In this document: positions 8,829-16,731 of the stretch, one piece after another
Numbering within the stretch: position 1 is the first letter of the stretch
Layout: every line of letters begins with the position of its first letter
Source of the DNA: Flavobacterium sp.
GTDB taxonomy: Bacteria > Bacteroidota > Bacteroidia > Flavobacteriales > Flavobacteriaceae
DNA: 64,000 nt
Reading direction: 5' to 3'
NCBI RefSeq assembly: GCF_027531905.1
Contig: NZ_JAPZSU010000048.1
Span: 1 to 64,000, forward strand
Translations under genes and position numbers: made by a program
Notes under the pieces: generated by a model
The model's database searches: none
Seen by the model: only the letters and a program-made list of their open reading frames with translations
What the model was told of the DNA's origin: nothing

Positions 8829-10700
8829 TTAATCATAAAAAAAATAATCCGGATGAATTTGTTGGTTTAAATAACCTTTCCATTTAGGTGCGAGTAATGA
8901 TAAACCACATTGATACGATGCATTGACCCATCCAAAACCTTCTTTGGCAATGTAATCAAACTCAGTTCCAACATTGCCATACTCGGCAAATACTTTATGA
9001 GAGCTAATTTCTAAATCGAATTTTTCTGGAATGGTACCGTTGTAATCCACTGCATTGGTGGTAATCAACCACAACCAGCGGTAAACCATTTCCTGTAATT
9101 TGGATTCAAAACCGTATTTTTTTAGTCCTTCCCACAATAGCATTTGATGAGGCGCCCAACCAAATGGATAATCCCATTGCCTTTGGGGAGATTCGGGGTT
9201 TACATTGGCCACGCTTTCAGCTGTACTTCCAGCTATACCTCCCGTCATTACAAACTTAGGCAAGGTTTTTTCTACCAATATTGCAGCTTGATCTTGAGAA
9301 CACAGTCCCGCCCACAAAGGGAAAAAAGTGGAGGCCGCTTCAAATGGAAGAGACTTCTTATTCACAAAATCGTAGTCAAAATACATTCCTTCTGTTTCAT
9401 TCCAACAATACTTATCCATCAATGCCTTTCGTGTTTTGGCCTTATCAAGCCATTCTTGTGATGAATACGTTTTGTTTTGAGAAACAAAAGTGCCTTCAAA
9501 ATAGGTTGCAATAAAATAGGCGATATCTATTTCATATTTGTATAAAAAGCTATTAATATCAACCGAATTCAAATTGGCACAGGAATTAATTAATCGGTTG
9601 GTGGTGTCATGACCACTTTCTCGCATGCTTCGATCATGTATAAAATATTGATCCAAATCAGCATCGACAAGGCTTCGGTCTAAATATTTTTTTTCAAGTT
9701 CTCTTATAGGAAGTTGATATTTTTGAGCAAAAGGTTCCAAAACTTCATCAAAATGTCCTGGTTCTACTTCAAACGGCATTCCGATTCCATCCGCTTTATA
9801 ACGGCTCAAGCCTGTTGGCGTTAATCGCTCGCCCATAACCATCCAAACCGAATGATATTCTAGAATTACAGTCTCTAAATGACTTGCCAGCCAAGCAATA
9901 TCTGGTTTTTCATGGTCTACAATGGCACGAAGTAACGAAGAATATAATGGAGGCTGTGTTCTGGTTAAATAATAACTTCTGTTCGCATTTAAAATTTTAC
10001 CATAATATTCTATTTGATACTTAAAATTGGTTGCAATGGCTTTGGCCAAATCTAGTTTGCCATCTATTAATAACCCCAAACCAATAAAATAGCTGTCCCA
10101 ACCATACATTTCGTTGAAACGCCCACCTGGAACCACAAAAGGAACGCCTTTAACTTCTTTATCGTCTTGGCTTGTGGCCAAAGCCAAAAGTCCAGGTTTA
10201 GTATTTAGGGTCTCAACATAGTCCATCGAATACTTCTCAGGCAAAATGGCTACTTTAAAATTCCCCCATTCTTTTTCTAATGCTGAAAAATAAGCTACTC
10301 CTTGTTTGTCTTTTTCAGATACATAAAGGGTAGGGATGGTATTAGTCGTTTTTTCATCTCGGAGAATTTTTTGCAATCCATTGCGGTCGATAACACGGGT
10401 AAGCTCATCCCAATAGGACTCGCGAATTTTTCTTGAAATTCGTTCAACTGGTGGTTCCTGAATTCGGTCTAAATTAATCTCCCCGTAAACAAGACCTTGT
10501 TGCTTCATTTCTGCTAATTCTTGCAAAAGATTAGACAAATGATAGGTTCCTTCAACTTCAAATTGAACCTTTGTATCACTATCAGTAAGCGCAAATAGTC
10601 TGGGACCGGCATCATCTTTGGTTATTTTGTTATCATTATCCGTATCTTCTTGAAGCAATAATTGCTCGAAAACGGCATCAATCTCTACTACTATTTTCAT
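8829..10700 (-). CDS. GH37 alpha,alpha-trehalase of fungal neutral-trehalase type
   Basis: It should hydrolyse trehalose to two glucose molecules in the cytoplasm, since no signal peptide is present. Both GH37 signatures are intact: PGGRFNEMYGWDSY at 191-204 and QWDYPFGWAP at 508-517. The likely catalytic acid is D365 in RESGHDTTNR and the base E573 in AEYGN. The N-terminus carries an EF-hand-like loop (DTDNDNKITKDD, about 19-30) followed by GTYHLSNLLQEL, an arrangement I know from the calcium-binding domain of yeast neutral trehalase Nth1 and not from E. coli TreA/TreF. The start overlaps the stop of the upstream MFS gene by 4 bp, so the two are translationally coupled. It is the last gene of the sugar operon. 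Confidence 0.93.
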   Translation of the reverse strand: MKIVVEIDAVFEQLLLQEDTDNDNKITKDDAGPRLFALTDSDTKVQFEVEGTYHLSNLLQELAEMKQQGLVYGEINLDRIQEPPVERISRKIRESYWDELTRVIDRNGLQKILRDEKTTNTIPTLYVSEKDKQGVAYFSALEKEWGNFKVAILPEKYSMDYVETLNTKPGLLALATSQDDKEVKGVPFVVPGGRFNEMYGWDSYFIGLGLLIDGKLDLAKAIATNFKYQIEYYGKILNANRSYYLTRTQPPLYSSLLRAIVDHEKPDIAWLASHLETVILEYHSVWMVMGERLTPTGLSRYKADGIGMPFEVEPGHFDEVLEPFAQKYQLPIRELEKKYLDRSLVDADLDQYFIHDRSMRESGHDTTNRLINSCANLNSVDINSFLYKYEIDIAYFIATYFEGTFVSQNKTYSSQEWLDKAKTRKALMDKYCWNETEGMYFDYDFVNKKSLPFEAASTFFPLWAGLCSQDQAAILVEKTLPKFVMTGGIAGSTAESVANVNPESPQRQWDYPFGWAPHQMLLWEGLKKYGFESKLQEMVYRWLWLITTNAVDYNGTIPEKFDLEISSHKVFAEYGNVGTEFDYIAKEGFGWVNASYQCGLSLLAPKWKGYLNQQIHPDYFFYD

Positions 10701-11911
10701 TTAATCGTCGTTAATTTTTTTAATATAAAAAAGGAAACCAATAGCAACAACATTGGAATCAAAGTGTAATAAAAAGCATTTTCGGGACCTTCATTTTTAA
10801 ACAAATACCCGATAATTCTTGATCCTAAAGTTCCTCCCAAGGCTGAAAAAACAACGATCAATCCTGTCATTGAGCTGTGTAGTTTTTTGGGAAGCGCACT
10901 CAAGACGACTGAATTCAACAAAGGATAAATTGGCGCTATGAATAGCCCTACTAAAGGAAAAGCAAATCCTATCAATGGGATATCGGATAATGAAGTAATC
11001 GTTTTTACTTCAAGCCCCACTGCTTTGGGCAACACAAAAATCACAATCAACATGGCAATTATGATGCAGGAAGTTAAAATCCAAATCCAATTGATTTTTT
11101 TGGTTAAAAAACCAGCTGCCAATCTTCCTACTGCTAAAGAAATAGCCAGAATACTTGCCATCATAATGCTAATATTTTCAGGCAAATGGAGCACTTTGCT
11201 ATTAAAAGTGGGCAACCAAGACATAATTCCTTGTTCAATCATCACAAATAGAAACGCACTAATAACAAAAACTATCGTTAGTAATTTGGCCATTAATTGA
11301 AACATTTGTTTAAAATCGTCGAGTAGATTGACTCCCGGAATCTCCACTTGACTTTCTGACTTTGCCAAAAACAAAAAAGCAAAAGAAACTCCCGACATTC
11401 CTGCCAACAACCAATACACGTTGAGCCAAGCATCGGGATCGGTTTCAGAATTAAAGGCTGGAAATAAAAAATAAGCCAATGCAATGCCTATCATAAAAAC
11501 CCCTTCGATACTGCTCATTAAACTGTTATGCTCTTGTTGATTTTCGGTGACTGTTCCGATAAGAGAATAAACTGAAACCTTGATTAAGGCAAAAGAAATG
11601 CCGACCGTTGCAAAAAGTAATTTTGCCGAAGTAAAAGAATTGCCAAAATACATCGTTATACAAGCCAAAAAAACCATTGCTAAGCCAATAAGCATAGCTT
11701 TTTTGTATCCTATTCTGGGTAAAAAAGAAGCTACTAAAAAAGAAACGATGGCTATGGGCAAATCTTTGAAGGCTTCTAATATACTGGCCTCAAGCTCATC
11801 TACTCCATAATTTCTTTGTGCTTTAAGAATTACAATTCCTACGCTATTAAGCAAAATAGCAAAGACAAAATAATTAAGGTACATCGCCCATTTGATCGTA
11901 TTTTTTTTCAT
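10697..11911 (-). CDS. MFS transporter (sugar, FucP-like)
   Basis: A 404-residue inner-membrane protein with about twelve hydrophobic segments, typical of the major facilitator superfamily. The loop PRIGYKKAMLIGLAM matches the conserved segment after the second or third helix, and a second one (LTKKINWIWI) follows helix eight. It resembles the FucP/TsgA-like branch of sugar transporters. Its stop overlaps the trehalase start by 4 bp, which suggests that it imports the trehalase substrate or a product handled by the operon. Substrate is inferred from context only. Confidence 0.85.
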   Translation of the reverse strand: MKKNTIKWAMYLNYFVFAILLNSVGIVILKAQRNYGVDELEASILEAFKDLPIAIVSFLVASFLPRIGYKKAMLIGLAMVFLACITMYFGNSFTSAKLLFATVGISFALIKVSVYSLIGTVTENQQEHNSLMSSIEGVFMIGIALAYFLFPAFNSETDPDAWLNVYWLLAGMSGVSFAFLFLAKSESQVEIPGVNLLDDFKQMFQLMAKLLTIVFVISAFLFVMIEQGIMSWLPTFNSKVLHLPENISIMMASILAISLAVGRLAAGFLTKKINWIWILTSCIIIAMLIVIFVLPKAVGLEVKTITSLSDIPLIGFAFPLVGLFIAPIYPLLNSVVLSALPKKLHSSMTGLIVVFSALGGTLGSRIIGYLFKNEGPENAFYYTLIPMLLLLVSFFILKKLTTIK

Positions 11912-11921
11912 GTGTTGGTAT

Positions 11922-12854
11922 TTATTGGTTTAAGTAGTTGACAATATCTAAATCAGAAGGTAAAGCGCCTAGGTATTGCAGTTTTAGAACGGCTAGTTTT
12001 TGTGCGATCAAAAGGGTTTCTTCCCAATTTTTTTGTTGCAATTGAGCATATAAAAACCCAGTCCAAAACGCATCACCAGCTCCAGTAGTGTCTTTTATTT
12101 CGGCGATAGGCAACGCAGCTTGGTGTATTTTTCCGTATTCTTTATCCGATAAAATCACACCATCTTTTCCTTTAGTCAAACAGATGGTCGTCGCACCTAA
12201 CTCATGAAAATAATCTAAAATAAAAGACTCTGATTGCGTTTTACCAAAAAAACGAAAACAATCATCTTCGCTTAACTTAACGAAAGGATCCGTAGCCAAA
12301 TAAAGTGCGATTACTTTTTGGGCTTCATTGCGATTGGGCCAAATGCGTTCCGAAAAATTAAGGTCAATACTGGTTTTTACACCTAGCTGTGTCGCAAGTT
12401 GTGCAGTTTCTATAATCGTTTTTTGTGCTGGGTTTTTACTCAAGGCAAAGCAAGTTGTGTGAAAAATCTTGGCTTTTTGTAAAATCTCATTTGGAAATTG
12501 AACAGATTCTATCAAAAAATCCGAACTACGATAGGAAATAAAGTCTGGCGTTCCTGTCGATTTCGAAACCAAGATAATAGAGGTTGCAGCGGTTTCACTT
12601 TGGGTTACGCCTTGCGTTCCAACTTTGACTTTTTGCAAACTATCCAAAATAAAATTACCCATTCCATCGGCACCGCAACTAGCGACTAGCTCGACACTCA
12701 ATCCTAATTTTGCCGCATTCATGGCGACGTTGGTTGGTGAACCTCCTAGAAAACGTTCATAAGAAGTAGTTTCAGCAATTGTAGCATTGGTTTGTTGGCC
12801 AATGCAATCAATCAGCACCTCACCGGCACAAATAAGGTCTATCGTTTTTTCCAA
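11922..12854 (-). CDS. PfkB-family carbohydrate kinase (probable fructokinase)
   Basis: A 310-residue ribokinase/PfkB-fold enzyme that phosphorylates a sugar with ATP in the cytoplasm. The N-terminal region ICAGEVLIDCIG leads to the substrate-binding GGSPTNVAMNAAKLG, and the C-terminal signature DTTGAGDAFWTGFL holds the catalytic Asp of the family. The gene sits 2 bp from the GH100-like gene and 10 bp from the MFS gene in one operon. With a sucrose-type symporter and an invertase-like hydrolase alongside, fructose is the most likely substrate. A second, different kinase of this family is at 34.9 kb. Confidence 0.9.
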   Translation of the reverse strand: MEKTIDLICAGEVLIDCIGQQTNATIAETTSYERFLGGSPTNVAMNAAKLGLSVELVASCGADGMGNFILDSLQKVKVGTQGVTQSETAATSIILVSKSTGTPDFISYRSSDFLIESVQFPNEILQKAKIFHTTCFALSKNPAQKTIIETAQLATQLGVKTSIDLNFSERIWPNRNEAQKVIALYLATDPFVKLSEDDCFRFFGKTQSESFILDYFHELGATTICLTKGKDGVILSDKEYGKIHQAALPIAEIKDTTGAGDAFWTGFLYAQLQQKNWEETLLIAQKLAVLKLQYLGALPSDLDIVNYLNQ

Positions 12855-12856
12855 AA

Positions 12857-14041
12857 TTAAAGTAAGAGTTTAAAATTTGCGTATAAACTTTGATGCAAAA
12901 GAACGGCTCCAGCGGCACTCCAAGCGCAAAAAGGCACTCCGTTTGGCGCTTTTGTTGCTGTGTTGAAGTTCTCATAAAAACTAAAATCAGCTAGGGCGTT
13001 CGCACTATTGACAGCAGTTAAAAGGTGAGTCGCTTTTGTCGTTTCATTTTTAGACAATAAGGCTAATCCAAAGAAACCATTGACCATAGGCCAACTACCA
13101 CCGTTATGAAATTCGTTTGGATAGTTTCGAAATTCGTATTTGCAATTGTTTTTGAGTAAATACCAATCAGGATCGGTTTCATGAATGGGAGGCCAAAAGG
13201 CGGGTAACAATCCCAAAGGACGTTCTTGTTGTAAAGTAATGGCATAGTCCAAAATTGTTTTTTGAAAATCGGCTGTGCCTACATTTAACAGCAAAACTAA
13301 TGAATTCGCAAAACCATCAAACTGTGTTTTATAACCAGCTGGGGAGAAGCTACAAGGCATGTAATTTTTTAGGTTACATACCTCATAGGCTCTTTCGTGG
13401 TATTTTTCCCCAACGGTCTCAGGACAAAAGTTCTGGATAATGCATTCTTCTATTTGCTTAATTTTTTTTTCTATAGTTGGTTCTTCGACGAAATGGTTAT
13501 AGCTTTTGAGTGCCCAAATTCGGAGTAATTGATCGTACAAGACATATCCATCTGTGATGTATTCGTCGGCCCAATTGCCAGACAAGGGAACATAAACCAA
13601 TCCGCGATTATTGAATTCCCAAGCGTCTAAAAGTTTAAAACATTTCTCTATTTTGGCGGCGTGTTCGGCCAGAAACGAAACATCATTAGTAGCATACGCA
13701 TACTGACAAACGCCAATAACAAACCAAGTTACGGCATCTACTCGTCCGGCTAAGCCTCCAAAACTTACTGCTACTTCTTCCTCGTCAAACAACACGTTCG
13801 ATGGAATAGTTCCCAATTCATGCTGAAAATTGGCTAAAGTCTCTAAGGTTTTTTTGAAAGTAGCAATTAACGTTTCATCGCCTGAGGCCAAAGCTGCCAA
13901 TCCGCAAATCACTCCATCTCGCGCCCAAACTCTTTTGTAATTAGAAATGTCTTGGGCGCTGGCTAAAAAACCTTGCTTTGAGGAACATCGTTTGAGTAGT
14001 TCTATAGCTTTTGAATAAGAAATATTACTTGTCATGGTCAA
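12857..14041 (-). CDS. GH100-like (neutral invertase-like) glycosidase
   Basis: The 394-residue protein has no signal peptide, so it acts in the cytoplasm. Its (alpha/alpha)6-type sequence resembles GH100 alkaline/neutral invertases of plants and cyanobacteria, which split sucrose: YKRVWARDGV near residue 32 corresponds to the segment with the catalytic Asp, and FHNGGSWPMVNGF near 312 to the conserved HNGGSWP block. Related bacterial proteins are often labelled amylo-alpha-1,6-glucosidase. The neighbouring fructokinase and sucrose-type symporter favour sucrose or a sucrose-like disaccharide. The family assignment is good, the substrate is inferred. Confidence 0.75.
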   Translation of the reverse strand: MTMTSNISYSKAIELLKRCSSKQGFLASAQDISNYKRVWARDGVICGLAALASGDETLIATFKKTLETLANFQHELGTIPSNVLFDEEEVAVSFGGLAGRVDAVTWFVIGVCQYAYATNDVSFLAEHAAKIEKCFKLLDAWEFNNRGLVYVPLSGNWADEYITDGYVLYDQLLRIWALKSYNHFVEEPTIEKKIKQIEECIIQNFCPETVGEKYHERAYEVCNLKNYMPCSFSPAGYKTQFDGFANSLVLLLNVGTADFQKTILDYAITLQQERPLGLLPAFWPPIHETDPDWYLLKNNCKYEFRNYPNEFHNGGSWPMVNGFFGLALLSKNETTKATHLLTAVNSANALADFSFYENFNTATKAPNGVPFCAWSAAGAVLLHQSLYANFKLLL

Positions 14042-14065
14042 TACATTGCTTTTTTTTGCGTGAGG

Positions 14066-14168
14066 GATTGAAGCTGGCTACCGAAGTAGCGCGTAAAGCC
14101 CGACCGCTTGTAGCAAAGGGGGCAACTAGCACGCTCCGATAAAAGCCCCCTTTGCTAGAAGTGGTCAC
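14066..14168. repeat. GC-rich palindromic intergenic element (REP-like), copy 1
   Basis: The gap between the symporter and GH100-like genes is much richer in G+C than its surroundings. It holds a perfect 13-bp stem, TAGCAAAGGGGGC (14111-14123) and GCCCCCTTTGCTA (14145-14157), extendable to 16 pairs over one mismatch, and ends in GTCACGCCCTA. Sequences of this kind (hairpin flanked by AAGCCCGACC and CACGCCC) recur in flavobacterial intergenic regions as I remember them. A related copy lies at 15561-15634 in opposite orientation. It may also lower expression of the genes downstream in the operon. Confidence 0.6.
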
Positions 14169-14171
14169 GCC

Positions 14172-15482
14172 CTAATTATCTTTTAAAACGGTTGGTTTAC
14201 TCTTGATTAATAACGTACAAAGCATACTACACAAGAGCAGTACTCCTGCAAAAGTGATGGCGAGTCGCGCGTCGTTGTGTAAAAAATGTTTGAGAATGTA
14301 TCCAAAAGTGACGTTTTGAATAATCATTGGAATCACAATCATCATATTGATGATGCCCATGTATACGCCGTAGCGTTCTTTGGGGATTTCGTGAACGACC
14401 ATTAAATACGGAATACCCATCATACTCGCCCACCCGATTCCGAAACCGGTGATGGCGAAAAACAATACATTCTTGTTTTCGATGTGCGGAAAAGCCAAAA
14501 ATCCTAAGGCTGCCAAGAGCAAACAAAAGGCGTGAACGGCTTTTGGACTAAACTTTTTGGCAAATCCTACCAATAAAAATGCGGTCAAGAAAGTAACTAC
14601 ATTGTACCAGCCATTGACCAAACCTGTCCAACTCACCGCTTGTTCATAAGCAGCGGGATTGCTTTGTGGCGTGGCTTGCCAAACGGATAAGGCGATGCTT
14701 TTGGAGGAATTTTGCCAATAACAAAACAGCGCGTACCACTGGAACAAATACACCAAAGCCAGTTGCCACATCACCCGAGGCATATCGCCAATGGCAGAGA
14801 AAATTTCAACTAAGGGTTCGAACAAACCTCCTTTATGCGATTTCAAAACTTCTAATTCCTCTGGCGTTGGCGGGATTTCACTGGTCGTTTTCATACTCCA
14901 CCAAATAGAACCTATAGAACAAACCGCTCCCAGAAAAAAGGAAGCATACACCCAAGTAGGCAACGAACCCGTTTTGCCAATAAAAATCATCGGGAAAATA
15001 AAGAGCGAAACGTTGGCCAAGGTTTGCCCCAAACCAGTAAAAAAACTTTGCATTTGAAACCCAATCGGCTGTTGTTCTTCGTCTAACTTATCGGCAATGA
15101 AAGCGCGGTAAGGTTCCATAGCCGTATTATTTCCCGCGTCCAAAATCCAAAGCAAGCCAGCCGCCATCCACAACGAACTACTGTAGGGAAACAACAACAA
15201 ACAAATACTACAAAGCAAAGCTCCAACAAAGAAATAAGGTTTTCTTCGACCCCAGCGCGGGTGCCAAGTGCGGTCACTCATCGCGCCAATCAAGGGCTGA
15301 ATCAATAATCCGGTAACTGGCCCAGCCAAATTTAATAACGGAATTTCGTCTGGACTAGCACCCAAAAAATCATAAATAGGATTAACGGCACTTTGTTGCA
15401 ATCCAAAACTGTATTGAATGCCAAAAAAGCCAACATTCATGTTCCAAATTTGCCAAAAATTGAGTTTTAGCTTTATCGCCAT
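14172..15482 (-). CDS. Sucrose/maltose-type MFS symporter (SUT/SLC45-like)
   Basis: A 436-residue inner-membrane transporter with about twelve membrane segments. The N-terminal part (FWQIWNMNVGFFGIQYSFGL, then LAGPVTGLLIQPLIGAMSDR, then WGRRKPYFFVGA) is the hallmark of the glycoside-pentoside-hexuronide/SUT group that includes plant sucrose-proton symporters and SLC45 proteins. In Bacteroidota these import sucrose, maltose or similar disaccharides. It is the first gene of the minus-strand sugar operon, and a pair of LacI-type operators lies 257 bp upstream. The ATG at 15482 gives the family N-terminus. Confidence 0.88.
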   Translation of the reverse strand: MAIKLKLNFWQIWNMNVGFFGIQYSFGLQQSAVNPIYDFLGASPDEIPLLNLAGPVTGLLIQPLIGAMSDRTWHPRWGRRKPYFFVGALLCSICLLLFPYSSSLWMAAGLLWILDAGNNTAMEPYRAFIADKLDEEQQPIGFQMQSFFTGLGQTLANVSLFIFPMIFIGKTGSLPTWVYASFFLGAVCSIGSIWWSMKTTSEIPPTPEELEVLKSHKGGLFEPLVEIFSAIGDMPRVMWQLALVYLFQWYALFCYWQNSSKSIALSVWQATPQSNPAAYEQAVSWTGLVNGWYNVVTFLTAFLLVGFAKKFSPKAVHAFCLLLAALGFLAFPHIENKNVLFFAITGFGIGWASMMGIPYLMVVHEIPKERYGVYMGIINMMIVIPMIIQNVTFGYILKHFLHNDARLAITFAGVLLLCSMLCTLLIKSKPTVLKDN

Positions 15483-15560
15483 AAGTCATGCATCGGTTTA
15501 GGTTAGTTATAATTTGTTCAAGTAATATTTAGGAGCAGTAATCAAAAGGCTTCTTTGCTG

Positions 15561-15634
15561 TCATCGTCCCGCCATCCGCTATATCTTTGCTTTTTTAAAG
15601 GAAAAAAGCAAAGGATGCCGCTACTGTCGGGGCT
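15561..15634. repeat. GC-rich palindromic intergenic element (REP-like), copy 2
   Basis: A perfect 12-bp stem, CTTTGCTTTTTT (15585-15596) and AAAAAAGCAAAG (15602-15613), is flanked by CGTCCCGCCATCCGCTATAT and GGATGCCGCTACTGTCGGGG. The flanks (GCGGAT, CCGAC, GGCATCC) resemble, in reverse orientation, those of copy 1 near 14.1 kb and a common flavobacterial intergenic repeat. The stem bases differ but the layout is the same. Confidence 0.5.
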
Positions 15635-15738
15635 AAAGAGAAAGATGGTTTCGTTTTTGGGCATCACTTCTAACTCGAAATCAAATTAAAAACCGAAATT
15701 TAATCGTAATCTATCAATAGCACACTGATTTACAACAA

Positions 15739-15771
15739 AAAACGTTTTCAGAAGAACCGAAAACGTTTTCG
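15739..15771. promoter_or_regulatory. Tandem LacI-family operators upstream of the symporter/trehalase operon
   Basis: Two palindromes centred 21 bp apart: AAAACGTTTT (15739-15748) and the perfect 14-mer CGAAAACGTTTTCG (15758-15771). The central CG with A/T-rich arms is typical for LacI-family regulators. Matching pairs occur upstream of susC and between the GH65 and GH32 genes. Confidence 0.75.
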
Positions 15772-15815
15772 AATATGTTGATTTTAGGAGGAAATGGGTG
15801 TGAAAAGAGAAAAAA

Positions 15816-16727
15816 CTACTCTACTTCGTAAGGCATAATAATTTGGGTTTCCCAGTCTAGTTCTTCTCCTCCGTTGAACGGATTCGTAAGAAAATGTTCC
15901 AACACTTTGTTTTGTAGTTTCAAATCGTGTTTTTTAGCATAATCCATCAAAGCAAACCAAGCTCTGTCAGACGTTCTAAAATTACCATAATAAGTTGCCT
16001 TAAGACCTTTCAGCGCAGGAATCGTTTTGAATTTCACATTAGCGTCAGCAATCACTTTTGTCGAAGGGTCAATTGGAAAACAATAATTAAAAACGATTGC
16101 TTCTGTATCCAAATTCCAATCAACAATTTCTACATAAGGTCGGTCAACGATTTTAATATTATGGGTATATAAAAATCCAGTAATTGTAGCATCATTTCCT
16201 ATCATCGTTTGTGCTTTTTCTTGCAACACACTTTTGAGTTGAATGTAAGCAACATATACTGGCTTTGAAGTGCCTTCTCCGTCAATTCTAACTTTCAATT
16301 TTTTGAGATGCTCATTCAACCCTTCGCGCAAATCTTTGACTTTCCTAATTTGCTCGGTTTTAAATTTGGTCGCAAAAAAGGGAGCTGTGATTTTGTTGTA
16401 CCAACTCTTCCCAATTTCATTGATTCCCACACTTACTTTAGACACTGAGTCGTTCAAAGGAGTAATTCCCCAAACATAAGTATAGGCAGTATCTCCAACA
16501 GTCATCTGCTGTTTTAGGTAATCAAAATTATTTTTTTCAACTACAGTAAAATGCTCTTTTCGCTTTTGTTTTTGAATATTTGACCATTCTTGTATGCCTT
16601 GAAAAACAGTTCCAGAAGCTGCTTTTGCGGTAAATGTAATCGTATAATCCGATGCTTTAATGCCAAAATACCATCCCAAAAAAAGAAACAGCACAACACT
16701 ACAAAAAATACCAATTTTCTTCTTCAT
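15816..16727 (-). CDS. Membrane-anchored SRPBCC / GyrI-like effector-binding protein
   Basis: A 303-residue protein with one N-terminal hydrophobic segment (IGIFCSVVLFLFLGWYFGI), so it is either anchored in the inner membrane or exported. Residues about 27-130 resemble an SRPBCC (START-like) ligand pocket, and about 150-300 a GyrI/AraC effector-binding domain ending in FNGGEELDWETQIIMPYEVE. The order polyketide-cyclase-like plus GyrI-like is common in Bacteroidota; no reaction is known to me. The gene begins 4 bp after the haloperoxidase-like gene and is the last of the minus-strand locus that follows susCD. A small-molecule sensing or binding role is plausible but unproven. Confidence 0.75.
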   Translation of the reverse strand: MKKKIGIFCSVVLFLFLGWYFGIKASDYTITFTAKAASGTVFQGIQEWSNIQKQKRKEHFTVVEKNNFDYLKQQMTVGDTAYTYVWGITPLNDSVSKVSVGINEIGKSWYNKITAPFFATKFKTEQIRKVKDLREGLNEHLKKLKVRIDGEGTSKPVYVAYIQLKSVLQEKAQTMIGNDATITGFLYTHNIKIVDRPYVEIVDWNLDTEAIVFNYCFPIDPSTKVIADANVKFKTIPALKGLKATYYGNFRTSDRAWFALMDYAKKHDLKLQNKVLEHFLTNPFNGGEELDWETQIIMPYEVE

Positions 16728-16731
16728 CGCC

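Larger units (their letters stand above)
15483..15815. other. Regulatory gap upstream of the sugar operon
   Basis: This 333-bp gap has no gene. It contains a REP-like hairpin element (15561-15634) and two LacI-type operators (15739-15771). I see no TAnnTTTG promoter element on the minus strand between the operators and the symporter start, and no terminator with a T-run for the SRPBCC-GyrI gene upstream. Confidence 0.6.

Noticed and set aside
9144..9461. A 105-codon plus-strand frame opposite the trehalase gene
   Set aside because: Antisense shadow of a conserved GH37 region, with no features of its own.
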